A DNA stretch of 64,000 nucleotides from Marinobacter sp. ELB17 (lineage in GTDB: Bacteria > Pseudomonadota > Gammaproteobacteria > Pseudomonadales > Oleiphilaceae), in contig NZ_AAXY01000004.1 in the NCBI RefSeq assembly GCF_000169375.1, positions 1 through 64,000 on the forward strand, read 5' to 3'. Shown here piece after piece: positions 50,164 to 58,983 of the stretch. The first letter of the stretch is position 1. Each line of letters starts with the position of its first letter. Position numbers and translations under genes: made by a program. Under the pieces are notes generated by a model. It was not told the origin of the DNA, made no database searches, and saw only the letters and a list, made by a program, of their open reading frames with translations.

Positions 50164-50700
50164 TTAGCGGTTTGGGGCCGCCAGGTTTTTAATATTGCCC
50201 AGGCCAGTTATCAGAGCGTCGCAAACCTGATCGTGGTTCAGGGCATCGCCCCGAATTGTCAGATCGGCATAGCGGGAATACAGGGCGGATCGCTCCTTAA
50301 AAAGCTCCAAAAGCGATTGTTCAGGCCTTTTTGAAATACCCCGCAAGCTATAGTCACCAATCCTCGCAAACACGGTATCCAGAGCGATATCGAGAAAGAC
50401 AACGGTGGCTCCGGTCTTGAGGTGCCTCATAGCTGCGTCACTATAGACGGCGCTGCCACCCGTGCTGATAACGTGCTGTTGCACACTCAAGTGCAACAGC
50501 ACCTGTTCCTCTGCCTTGCGCAAGGCAACGTAGCCATCCTGATCAACGATCTGCTGAAGCGTACGACCGGTTTCTTGTTGTATCAATAAATCGGTGTCAA
50601 TAAACCCCAGTCCGAGTTTCTTGGCAGCCAGCACGCCTACCGTGCTTTTACCGCTGCCGGGCATACCAACAAAAACGAGGTTCTGGGACTTTTCTAGCAT
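50164..50700 (-). CDS. aroK: Shikimate kinase
   Basis: A 178-residue P-loop kinase phosphorylating shikimate. Walker A is VGMPGSGKSTVGV; LGFIDTDLLIQ holds the shikimate-binding Asp; VISTGGSAVY is the GGG/GGS region and SLRGISKRP the lid arginine. ATG 50700 is preferred to GTG 50709. It is not paired with aroB, so it may be a second copy. It follows sstT by 48 bases in the same direction. Confidence 0.87.
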   Translation of the reverse strand: MLEKSQNLVFVGMPGSGKSTVGVLAAKKLGLGFIDTDLLIQQETGRTLQQIVDQDGYVALRKAEEQVLLHLSVQQHVISTGGSAVYSDAAMRHLKTGATVVFLDIALDTVFARIGDYSLRGISKRPEQSLLELFKERSALYSRYADLTIRGDALNHDQVCDALITGLGNIKNLAAPNR

Positions 50701-50748
50701 GTCGTACACCCTGATTTACGAGACCGCTCAACCTTCAATCTTCAAAGC

Positions 50749-51975
50749 TCAGCCTTTTTGCCGCGCTTCTGCCCGTCGACAGGCTGTCGCGGTGAACAGC
50801 ACGTCGGTGGAAGAGTTAAGGGCTGTTTCAGTGGAATCTTGCACCACGCTGATCACGAAGCCAATAGCGACCACCTGCATGGCAACTTCAATGGGCACCC
50901 CAAAAAGACTGGTTGCCAGAGGAATTAAAAGCAACGAGCCGCCGGCGACGCCGGAAACACCGCAAGCCGCCAGGGCCGAGACCACGCAAAGAATCAGCGC
51001 GGTGGGAAAATCAACGGGGATGCCAAGTGTATTCGCCGTAGCCAGGGTAATCACCGAAATGGTAATAGCGGCACCGGCCATGTTGATAGTTGCGCCCAGC
51101 GGGATAGAAATCGAGTAGGTGTCTGGATCCAGCTTCATTCGCTCACACAGCGCAAGATTAACGGGGATGTTAGCTGCCGAGCTGCGGGTAAAAAAAGCGG
51201 TGATAGCGCTGCCGCGCAAACATTCGAACACCAGTGGGTAAGGGTTGCTGCGAATCTGCCAGAACACCAGTAACGGATTCGTCACCAGCGCTACAAACAC
51301 CATGCAGCCGACAATAACCCCAAGCAGCTGGCCATACTCCAGCAAAGCACCCAGGCCCGCCTCTGCCAGCGTAGTGGCAACAAGCCCGAAAATGCCTAAA
51401 GGCGCAAGGCGAATAACGCCACGAACAATTCCGGAGACAGCGTCAGAAAGGTCGTTAAGGCCCTGGCGCGTGGCCTCGCTGGCGTTACGCAACATAAAAC
51501 CAAGACCAATCGCCCATGCCAGTATGGCGATGAAGTTGGCTTCCATCAGTGCCGTTACAGGATTGGCGACAGCGCTGAGTAACAAATTTGTCAGAATTTC
51601 GCCAACACCCGAAGGCGGATTGCCAGTCACGCCAGTCAGGTCCAGGGTTAGCTCGGTCGGCATCAGAAAACTGGCCACCACTGCAACTATCGCAGCGGCA
51701 AGAGTGCCTGTTATATAAAGAACCAATACCCCGCGGATATGGGTGGGCTGCCCCTGTTTGTGTCCTGAGATAGCTGCAGCTACCAGTACAAAAACCAACA
51801 CAGGCGCCACGGCTTTCAATGCCGAGACGAATAGCTGACCGAGAAGCGCAAAAGAGCTCGCAGTCTCTGGCGATACTATGACCAGCAAAACACCGGCTGC
51901 AATGCCGAGGGCAATCTGAGAAACAAGACTCAGCCGCATCACTGATCGGAAAACAAAGCTCAATCCAGAAAACAT
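50749..51975 (-). CDS. sstT: Serine/threonine:sodium symporter SstT
   Basis: A 408-residue membrane transporter of the dicarboxylate/amino acid:cation family. It matches SstT along its length: [60 protein letters not shown] and [20 protein letters not shown]. The hairpin loops with the serine-rich and NMAG motifs are intact. Confidence 0.95.
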   Translation of the reverse strand: MFSGLSFVFRSVMRLSLVSQIALGIAAGVLLVIVSPETASSFALLGQLFVSALKAVAPVLVFVLVAAAISGHKQGQPTHIRGVLVLYITGTLAAAIVAVVASFLMPTELTLDLTGVTGNPPSGVGEILTNLLLSAVANPVTALMEANFIAILAWAIGLGFMLRNASEATRQGLNDLSDAVSGIVRGVIRLAPLGIFGLVATTLAEAGLGALLEYGQLLGVIVGCMVFVALVTNPLLVFWQIRSNPYPLVFECLRGSAITAFFTRSSAANIPVNLALCERMKLDPDTYSISIPLGATINMAGAAITISVITLATANTLGIPVDFPTALILCVVSALAACGVSGVAGGSLLLIPLATSLFGVPIEVAMQVVAIGFVISVVQDSTETALNSSTDVLFTATACRRAEARQKG

Positions 51976-52121
51976 GAAAACCTCAGGGTGTGATTTTGAA
52001 AAACGGACAATGATTCGGTTGGCGATTGGGAAAGTGGTCGAGCCGGCAAATGGGTCGCCGCCACAGTAGACATCTGGCAGGGCTATGGCAACGCAAAGTT
52101 AACATACATGTTGAGAGTCTG

Positions 52122-52145
52122 GTCCTCCGCCTGAGGACGGTTTTT
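52122..52145 (+). terminator. Terminator-like hairpin
   Basis: A 6-bp stem GTCCTC/GAGGAC (52122-52127, 52133-52138) with loop CGCCT is followed by GG and five T. As read it would stop rightward transcription ahead of the HipA-like gene. There is no obvious rightward gene upstream, so it may close a short RNA or be chance. Confidence 0.45.
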
Positions 52146-52169
52146 GAGCTGGTCTATCAGATTGCGGTT

Positions 52170-52185
52170 CCATAGCCGGCTATGG
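52170..52185. promoter_or_regulatory. 16-bp perfect palindrome upstream of the HipA-like gene
   Basis: CCATAGCCGGCTATGG is perfectly palindromic. It lies 140 bases before the HipA-like start and after the terminator-like hairpin. Autoregulated toxin-type operons often carry such an operator, but no regulator gene is next to it here, so the role is open. Confidence 0.4.
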
Positions 52186-52325
52186 TGTGGACAGATGTGA
52201 CGAAGGTAACGGTTGCGAGCTTAGTCGAGTGGGTTTAAGGTTATTTGCAGAATGGCCCCAACCTTGGGGTCCGCTTTGCGGTGAAGCTGCTGTGGGATTT
52301 TTTGTTTTGTGCGGGCTTTATAAAG

Positions 52326-53317
52326 ATGATTGACAGAAAGGATGTTTGGCAAGAGCCTGGGCAGGTAATTGATATTGCGGGCTGGGATATCCACCAAGAC
52401 TACGAAGTTTTTCCGGTTGGTGCTCGCGACAAGTCGTTGCGCGTTTCTCCAGACCCTGCCCCATTCGACTTCTGCCTGGCCGGGCATCGTTACCTGTTCA
52501 AAGAGGCGATAAAAAGCGCCAAGAATCCAAATCAACCGAGATATCCTGATCAGTATTGGGCCGAGGTCATCGCTTTTCGTGTTGGTCGATTGATGGGTCT
52601 GACTTTACCTCCTGTTTTTGTAGCAATTGATTCGCTCAGTGATGAGCCGGGAACCGTAAACGAATGGTTTTTAGGATACAACGACGAAAACGATGAGCGT
52701 TTTTCCCAGGCGGAGACTACATGCAACGCCGCATTCCTGACTACGATCGGGAGAAAGGCAAGCGACACAATCTATCCACTATCATTACATTAAGCCGTGT
52801 ACTGGAGCGAGGCGGATGGCTCTCTCATGATTGGCGACTTTATTGGGGGCTAGGTCTTTGTTTTGATGCCTTAATTGGTAATACCGACAGGCATCAAGAG
52901 AACTGGGGTCTGATTTGGGCGGAAGACGGCCCTACCGCGAGGTTTGCACCATATTTTGACAACGGAACCAGTCTCGGCCATGAGTTGCAACCCGAGAAAA
53001 TGCAACGCATGGTGCGTGATCCAAACGAGTTTAACGCCTATCTACGAAGAGGGGAGCACCAGATGCGCTGGTCGTTGGGTGACGAACGGCGTTTACCGTC
53101 AATTCAAGGAATTGTTCGGTATTGTGAGCATTTCCCGGAGATTAGGCCAATACTAATAGAACGGCTCGTGGGAGTGTGCGAGGATGAGTTGGTGGCAATG
53201 CTGCACAACTTAACGCGCTTTGACCTTCCTCATCCATTTACTCAGCAGCGCGCTGAGTTCGTTGCTTTTCTTACACTGCGAAGGAGGGAGCGTCTACTGC
53301 AGGCGCTGGAGAACTGA
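52326..53317 (+). pseudogene. HipA-like kinase, frameshifted
   Basis: Two overlapping frames encode one HipA-like protein kinase. The first (from ATG 52326) holds VIDIAGWDIHQDYEVFPVGA and the ATP lysine in HRYLFKEA; the second, from about 52710, holds GDYMQRRIPDYDREKGKRHN, the catalytic loop DALIGNTDRHQENWG and the metal motif FDNGTS. Joining them needs one extra base near TTTTTCCCAGG (52700-52710), a homopolymer. So it is a true pseudogene, a sequencing error, or a phase switch. All kinase residues survive. It ends one base before the HIRAN gene. Confidence 0.75.
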
Positions 53318-53318
53318 C

Positions 53319-54065
53319 ATGGCCCGCTTGATTGAACATCTGGTTGAACCACAACGACTGCTGCTTTTTTGGCAGGCACGAGAGAGTCAAAAGCGCTCCC
53401 GGTATCGTGTGGGGCAATTGGTAAAGCAAGGTGGCCATGTGGTACTCCAGTACAGTGTTGGAACTGAGATTGCTTGCGCCAAAGAGGTAGGGTTCCAAGG
53501 TTATCCGGCCTTTCCGCTGAAGCAGGTAGAGCACCGTCATCAAGTGATGGAAGCGTTCACGCGCCGCCTGCCACCGCGCACCAGGCGAGATTTTAGCCGT
53601 TATCTTGAGCTTCGGGCTATTCCGGCTGACGCCGACATTAGTGAATTTGCCTTGTTGGGCTACAGTGGTGCCAAGTTGCCGGACGACGGTTTTGAGCTTG
53701 TGCACCCCTTCGATGAGCCACCGGCGGCTTTTGAGGTGTTGATTGAAGTCGCGGGATTCCGACATGAGGCCGAACTTGAAGTTTCGGAGCTGCAAGCTGG
53801 CGATGAGGTTCAATTCGTTCCTGAGCCGAATAACCCGGTGGACTCGAGTGCAATTCGGATGGAAAGCAAGGGATGTAAGCTGGGATATGTGCCCAGGGGC
53901 CATCTCACTATGTTAAATCGTATGCTTTCAGGCGGTGCTGATTTAACCGGAGAAGTGTTCCGCTCCAACGGCACGCCCGCCCGACCACTTGTTTATGTGC
54001 TGACACAAATCATTCACCATAATGGGTTGATGATGCCGAGTAGTCCCCTGAGGCTGCAAGCCTGA
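53319..54065 (+). CDS. HIRAN-domain protein coupled to HipA-like kinase
   Basis: A 248-residue protein with ATG 53319 one base after the kinase stop. The N-terminal 130 residues (from MARLIEHLVEPQRLLLFWQA) are unassigned; residues about 140-235 form a HIRAN domain, with LQAGDEVQFVPEPNNPVDSS and GYVPRGHLTMLNRML. HIRAN domains bind DNA ends or stalled forks in helicases. Its coupling to a kinase suggests a two-gene unit, either substrate or DNA-targeting partner; that is inference. Confidence 0.75.
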   Translation: MARLIEHLVEPQRLLLFWQARESQKRSRYRVGQLVKQGGHVVLQYSVGTEIACAKEVGFQGYPAFPLKQVEHRHQVMEAFTRRLPPRTRRDFSRYLELRAIPADADISEFALLGYSGAKLPDDGFELVHPFDEPPAAFEVLIEVAGFRHEAELEVSELQAGDEVQFVPEPNNPVDSSAIRMESKGCKLGYVPRGHLTMLNRMLSGGADLTGEVFRSNGTPARPLVYVLTQIIHHNGLMMPSSPLRLQA

Positions 54066-54288
54066 GTTGTTCATATAATCCTTAATACGACCCTGGCCTC
54101 TTGGTTGCTGACAACCGCAATCTACGCTGGGGTTTTTATTTCCTGCCTACACCAATCTTTTCAATCTTCTCTAACTCCCATATCGCTTAGTACCAACTTC
54201 TTCGATGAATGCTGAACTGGAAATAGTTCCAGGTGTTTTTCAAGCCGGCGATGCCAATGTCGCCATCAGCAAAGTGGGTGTGGTGATT

Positions 54289-54518
54289 TCAACCGGTCAC
54301 CAGCGCAAAAGCATCGACATTTCCGCTATACAGAAGGTCCATGGCATCGATGATCATGGAGGCGTCTGTAGCGTTCTTTCCTGTGGTGTAGGCGAACTGC
54401 TGAACTGGTTGAATGGCATTGGCATGCAGCTTTTCAATCCAACCGCCCAGCTGTGGGCCGTTACAGTTTCCGTGGGCATGGCAGACGTTTACGGCGCCAA
54501 ATTTGGCTAGTTCCTAGA
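54289..54518 (-). pseudogene. Internal fragment of a NYN-domain (LabA-like) nuclease gene
   Basis: The minus frame reads ELAKFGAVNVCHAHGN, then QPVQQFAYTTGKNATDASMI and IDAMDLLYSGNVDAFALVTG, a clear NYN (LabA/DUF88) domain core. It stops at 54289 exactly where DSDF, a catalytic acidic motif, should follow, and the N-terminal LIDADN part is missing upstream. So both ends of the nuclease are lost. It follows the decayed ORF at 54541-54876 in the same direction. The 220 bases to its left show no gene. Confidence 0.8.
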
Positions 54519-54540
54519 GTAAAGTTACTTTGCCGCGATT

Positions 54541-54876
54541 TTAGCCATTTCGTAAAGCTTCAACATCTGACTTGGGAAGCCACTCAATCGAGAGTTGGCC
54601 TCCATCGACATTAACCATGCCCTGGCTGGTGTTAAGTTGGTTTTGCTGGGCGCGGTAGACAAGAAGTATGTTGAGCAACTCCATCAAATGCAGTTTGAAA
54701 CCTGACCCTTTCAGAGCCGTTTGGTCCTTGTCCTCAAACTACCAGGTGGCATAGTCGATCTGGTTGTCCTCAGACTCACTGCAGAAAAGTACGCGGCCAG
54801 TGATGTTACTATTTTTAAGGTGTTGGCCAGCTAATTGATCCAGACGGGCCTGATCAAAACTTGTGTCATAAGTCAT
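54541..54876 (-). pseudogene. Unknown 111-codon gene broken by an amber codon
   Basis: ATG 54876 overlaps the preceding stop by one base (TGATG), so it was the third gene of the hsdR transcript. The frame begins MTYDTSFDQARLDQLAGQHL and is open to TAA 54541 except for TAG at 54739-54741 after DNQIDYATW. After the stop the frame keeps protein-like sequence: GSGFKLHLMELLNILLVYRA and GGQLSIEWLPKSDVEAL. I do not recognise the family. A single CAG-to-TAG change would explain it. Confidence 0.65.
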
Positions 54877-55535
54877 CAGGTTTCCTCTTTTGCGTTCACA
54901 TATCCGGATATCAGCTCAATAAAGCATTGCTTGCTACTTATGCCATTCTGCTTTCTATTCCACCATGGGCTGGCAGGGTGGTGCACTCCTTTTGAATTCT
55001 GCTCCAGGCGCTTGCCTACGGTTCTTTTTGCCTTGGTTGAAACAAACACAACGTGATCTGGTTGAATGGCTTTGATTACCTGATCGACAGTAGTCACGGC
55101 AATTTCAACGTCCAGATTTGAGTTTTTAATAGAAGCGCCAGTCTTGGCCGGCCTCTGGAAAGCGTTCATAAACGCGATCTGACGAAACACGCTGTCGTTT
55201 GCCGGAAGACCTGCCTTCATCAAGGCAGACTCAAGCTGGCGGTAAATAGCGTGCCCTGGAGCTTTCCAGCCATGAAGAGATTTATTCAGAATACCCCTGG
55301 TGCGCATCCACTTTTGCTCTTCAGGGTTTAAGTTTTCTTCTGATCCCGCGTACCAGCTTGCTGCATCGATATGCACTGTGCTTTCGCGCGGAAGATAGTG
55401 GCTCTCCGCAATTAAAAGTATTTTGGGGTAAATAGTCCCGTATTCAGAGCCAACGAAGGGTTTCAGTAACGGGTATCGATTGTAGACTTCAATAGAGTCC
55501 AGCTTGCTATCAAAGTTTTCCGTGTAGTAATGCAT
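54876..55535 (-). CDS. Uracil-DNA-glycosylase-like protein behind hsdR
   Basis: A 219-residue soluble protein starting four bases after the hsdR stop. Visible motifs are PKILLIAESHYLP (residues 37-49), IAFMNAFQRPA (120-130), PDHVVFVSTKA (159-169) and GVHHPASPWWNR (183-194). An acidic/His loop after the first strand plus a late HPxS motif recall the uracil-DNA-glycosylase fold, though catalytic identity is uncertain. Its position in the restriction operon suggests a role linked to modified or foreign DNA. Confidence 0.6.
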   Translation of the reverse strand: MHYYTENFDSKLDSIEVYNRYPLLKPFVGSEYGTIYPKILLIAESHYLPRESTVHIDAASWYAGSEENLNPEEQKWMRTRGILNKSLHGWKAPGHAIYRQLESALMKAGLPANDSVFRQIAFMNAFQRPAKTGASIKNSNLDVEIAVTTVDQVIKAIQPDHVVFVSTKAKRTVGKRLEQNSKGVHHPASPWWNRKQNGISSKQCFIELISGYVNAKEET

Positions 55536-55539
55536 TACT

Positions 55540-58500
55540 TCATCCTGTCCAGTGATTTGATAGTGCTTCCGCTTGCTCCATAATCAACTCAATCGTCGCC
55601 GGCGCTTTGTCCGGTGGGTACTTGTAGCGTTGCAGAGTTCTGCGCACCAGAATTCGCAGTTTGGCCCGCACGCTTTCCCGTACCTGCCAGTCCACGGTGG
55701 TGGATTTGCGCAGTTTGTCGGTAATCTCTACGGCGATCTTCTTCAGAATCTCATCACCCAGCTCCCGCACGGCGCTTTCGTTGCTGGCCAGGGCATCGTA
55801 GAAGGCTATTTCGTCCGGGTTCAGACCAAGGGCTGCGTCCCGCTCCATTTCTGCCTGAAACTGTTTGGCGAGTGCGATCAGCTCTTCGATGACTTGGGCC
55901 GTTTCAATGCCCCGGTTGTTGTACTTGCGCAGGGTTTCTTGCAAGCGGTCAGCGTACTTCTTCTCCTGCACCACGTTGTTGCGGGTCTTGGCTTTGATGT
56001 CGTCGTTCAGCAGCTTTTCCAGCAACTCGACGGCGAAGTTTTTGTAGGGCATCTGCCGAACGTCTTCCAGAAACTCCTCAGAGAGCAGGCCGATATTGGG
56101 CTTGTCCAGGCCGCATAGAGCGAACACGTCGGTTACGCCACCGCCTATCAGCGCGTTATCCAGGATCTGTTTTAGAACAGATTTTTTGTCTTCCTCGGTT
56201 AGCTTCTTGTCTACGCTGGTGAACTTGGTAATGGCGGTTTTCACCTGGGACAGAAAGGCCACTTCTTTTTGCAGCACTTGGGCTTCATCCAGCGTGGCGC
56301 ACAGCGAGAAAGCCTTATTCATGGCCAGCACGGTATCCAAAAAGCGTTTCTTACCGTCGTCCAGGCCTAGAATGTAGTTGGCGGTGGGTACCAGCAATTT
56401 GTGGGGCTCTGTTTCAAAGCCCTGACCTTCAAAACAGTAGTAGTCGAACCCTTTGCCTTTGGGGCCGGGTGCGAACATACCGTGGATGATGTCCAGCTTC
56501 TCCAGCAGTAAGGCGAAAGCCTCTTCTGCGCTATGGGTGGGCGAGCCTTTGCCTTTGGCATCGGTGTAGGTTTTCAGGGCCTGCTTGAGTTCGTTGGCAA
56601 TGCCGATGTAGTCCACTACCAGGCCGCCGGGCTTGTCTTTGAATACGCGGTTTACCCGGGCAATGGCCTGCATCAGGTTGTGGCCCTTCATGGGCTTGTC
56701 CACATACATGGTGTGGCAACAGGGCGCGTCGAAACCGGTCAGCCACATATCCCGCACGATCACCAGCTTGAGCGGGTCGTTTACGTCCTTGAAACGCTTT
56801 TCCAGCCGTTTCTTGGTTTTCTTGTTGTGGATGTGCGGCTGCAGCAAGGCTCGGTCGGCAGCGGAACCGGTCATGACAACCTTGATAGCGCCTTTCTCTG
56901 GGTCATCGTTGTGCCACTCCGGGCGAAGGGCGACGAGTTCGTTATACAGGTGGGCTGCAATCTCGCGGCTCATGGCGACAATCATGGCCTTGCCTTCGAT
57001 GGTGCTGTTGCGAGTCTCGAAGTGCTTCACCAAATCTTCGGCTACCTGCGTCAGGCGGGGGCCGGCGCCTACCAGTTTTTCTAGCCGGCTCCATTCGCCC
57101 TTGGTTCTCTCCCGGCTGCCAAGGTCTTCGTCATCTTCAACGACTTCTTCCACCTGGTCAGATAGCGCCTCAATGGCGTCGTGGTTAATATCCAGTTTGG
57201 CCAGGCGGGATTCGTAGTAGATGGGGACGGTTGCGCCATCGTCCACGGCATCCTGAATATCGTAGATGGACACGTAGTCGCCAAACACGGCGCGGGTGTC
57301 TTTGTCTTCGTTTTCGATGGGGGTGCCGGTAAAGCCGATGAATGACGCATTGGGCAAGGCGTCGCGCATGTGGCGGGCGTAGCCGAACTTATAGGTGCCG
57401 TCTTTCTTCAGGGTGGCTTTCAGGCCGTACTGGCTGCGGTGGGCTTCGTCGGAGATCACCACGATGTTGTGCCGGTCGTTCAGAATCGGGTGGCCGCTTT
57501 CGTCATTCAGCAAAGCAAACTTTTGCACCGTGGTGAAGATGATCCCGCCGGATTCTCGTTCCGCCAGCAGTTGGCGTAATGTATCCCGGTCTTCTGCCTG
57601 CACTGGTTCCTGTTTAAGCAGTTCTTTGGCGGCGCTGAAGGTGGCAAAAAGCTGGCCGTCAAGGTCGTTGCGGTCAGTGACCACAACCAAGGTGGGATTG
57701 TTCATTTCTGGCTGTTGCAGCAGCTTGCCGGCGTAACAGCACATAGAAATGCTTTTGCCAGAACCCTGGGTATGCCATACCACGCCGGCTTTCTTGCTGC
57801 CGGGCACTACTTCGTCACCGTAAGTGGCGCGTTTTTCGCCGATGCCACCGCCACTCATATCCTGGGCGGCAACCACCGTGGCCCGCACTGCTTCACGCAC
57901 GGCATGGAATTGGTGGTAGCCGGCAATCTTCTTGATTAGTTTTTCGGCATCGGTTTCGAAAATTACAAAGTAACGGATGTAATCCAGGAACAGCTCACGG
58001 TTGAAAAAGCCGCGCACCATGGTTTCCAGCTGCCATTCTAATAGCGGCTTGTCATCTTCGTCTTTGATTGTGCGCCAGGGCATGTAACGCTCCTGGCTGG
58101 CGGTGAGCGAGCCCACGCGGGCAAGGTAGCCATCACTAATGATAGCGGCTTCGTTGTAGGCGAACAGGTCGGTGACTTCGTCTTTATAGGTCTGAATCTG
58201 GTTAAAAGCATCCCAGATATTCACATTCTCGGCGCCGGGGCTTTTCAGTTCCAGCACCGCCAGCGGCAGGCCGTTAATGAAGCAAATAATATCGGGCCGG
58301 CGAAGCTGCTTGGAACCTTCGAGGGTGAACTGGTTGATGGCGCGAAAGCGGTTGACGGTCACGTCACCGAAGTCCACCAGAAACGCCTGATCGTGAATTA
58401 TCCTGTCGGATTCGCTATCCGACGCTCTGAGCAGCTTATATTCAACCGGTACGCCATCCAGCAGCAGTCGATGAAAGGCGCGGTTGCTGATCGCCACATC

Positions 58501-58731
58501 CAGGCTCTGCGGTTTGCGCACCACGTCCACCGCTTGCTCCACGGCACTCTGGGGCAGGTGAGGGTTAATGCGACGGATGGCCGCCTCAAGATCAGCCAGT
58601 AACAACACTTGCCGGTAATCGGCTCGTTCCGGTGATGGGCCATCCGGTGCCAGATCAGGCCCGTGGGCAATCTCCCAGCCGCCCTCAGCGAACCACTCCA
58701 GGCATTGCTGTTCCAGCTGATCTTCAGTCAT
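55540..58731 (-). CDS. hsdR: Type I restriction endonuclease subunit R (HsdR)
   Basis: A 1063-residue motor and nuclease subunit. The N-terminal PD-(D/E)xK nuclease shows RRPDIICFINGLPLAVLELK; the helicase has VWHTQGSGKSISM (Walker A), VISDEAHRSQYG (DEAH), FIGFTGTPIEN (motif III) and VRDMWLTGFDAPC with RVNRVFKDKPGG later. It cuts DNA after translocation when joined to HsdM and HsdS. Neither is in the window; they are expected beyond the right edge. It is divergent from the IetAS pair. Confidence 0.95.
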   Translation of the reverse strand: MTEDQLEQQCLEWFAEGGWEIAHGPDLAPDGPSPERADYRQVLLLADLEAAIRRINPHLPQSAVEQAVDVVRKPQSLDVAISNRAFHRLLLDGVPVEYKLLRASDSESDRIIHDQAFLVDFGDVTVNRFRAINQFTLEGSKQLRRPDIICFINGLPLAVLELKSPGAENVNIWDAFNQIQTYKDEVTDLFAYNEAAIISDGYLARVGSLTASQERYMPWRTIKDEDDKPLLEWQLETMVRGFFNRELFLDYIRYFVIFETDAEKLIKKIAGYHQFHAVREAVRATVVAAQDMSGGGIGEKRATYGDEVVPGSKKAGVVWHTQGSGKSISMCCYAGKLLQQPEMNNPTLVVVTDRNDLDGQLFATFSAAKELLKQEPVQAEDRDTLRQLLAERESGGIIFTTVQKFALLNDESGHPILNDRHNIVVISDEAHRSQYGLKATLKKDGTYKFGYARHMRDALPNASFIGFTGTPIENEDKDTRAVFGDYVSIYDIQDAVDDGATVPIYYESRLAKLDINHDAIEALSDQVEEVVEDDEDLGSRERTKGEWSRLEKLVGAGPRLTQVAEDLVKHFETRNSTIEGKAMIVAMSREIAAHLYNELVALRPEWHNDDPEKGAIKVVMTGSAADRALLQPHIHNKKTKKRLEKRFKDVNDPLKLVIVRDMWLTGFDAPCCHTMYVDKPMKGHNLMQAIARVNRVFKDKPGGLVVDYIGIANELKQALKTYTDAKGKGSPTHSAEEAFALLLEKLDIIHGMFAPGPKGKGFDYYCFEGQGFETEPHKLLVPTANYILGLDDGKKRFLDTVLAMNKAFSLCATLDEAQVLQKEVAFLSQVKTAITKFTSVDKKLTEEDKKSVLKQILDNALIGGGVTDVFALCGLDKPNIGLLSEEFLEDVRQMPYKNFAVELLEKLLNDDIKAKTRNNVVQEKKYADRLQETLRKYNNRGIETAQVIEELIALAKQFQAEMERDAALGLNPDEIAFYDALASNESAVRELGDEILKKIAVEITDKLRKSTTVDWQVRESVRAKLRILVRRTLQRYKYPPDKAPATIELIMEQAEALSNHWTG

Positions 58732-58983
58732 TCTGTACTACCTTGTTTCCATATTAAATGCAGGGGGCTGTCAGTGGGGGTTGCTAACTTTCACAGCGGT
58801 TAGCCGAGTTTCTACTTGAATTGCTTTTGATTATGGTGAATATAGTTTACTTGAGCCATAGATCATGCATAACCGAATTGTTGAGGTAAAGTTGACATTG
58901 TTACAAGCCAATTTTGTCGTTTGTTTTCTTGGGAGTGTTCCGGTGAGTCTCAGTGACGTATGATGGCGTTGGAGGATCTAAGT

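Noticed and set aside
54205..54510. Plus-strand 101-codon open frame
   Set aside because: The minus strand over the same bases encodes a recognisable NYN domain, so the plus frame is a shadow of that remnant.
54739..54741. Amber codon as programmed recoding (for example pyrrolysine)
   Set aside because: No recoding genes are visible, and neighbouring genes are also decayed, so a nonsense mutation is simpler.
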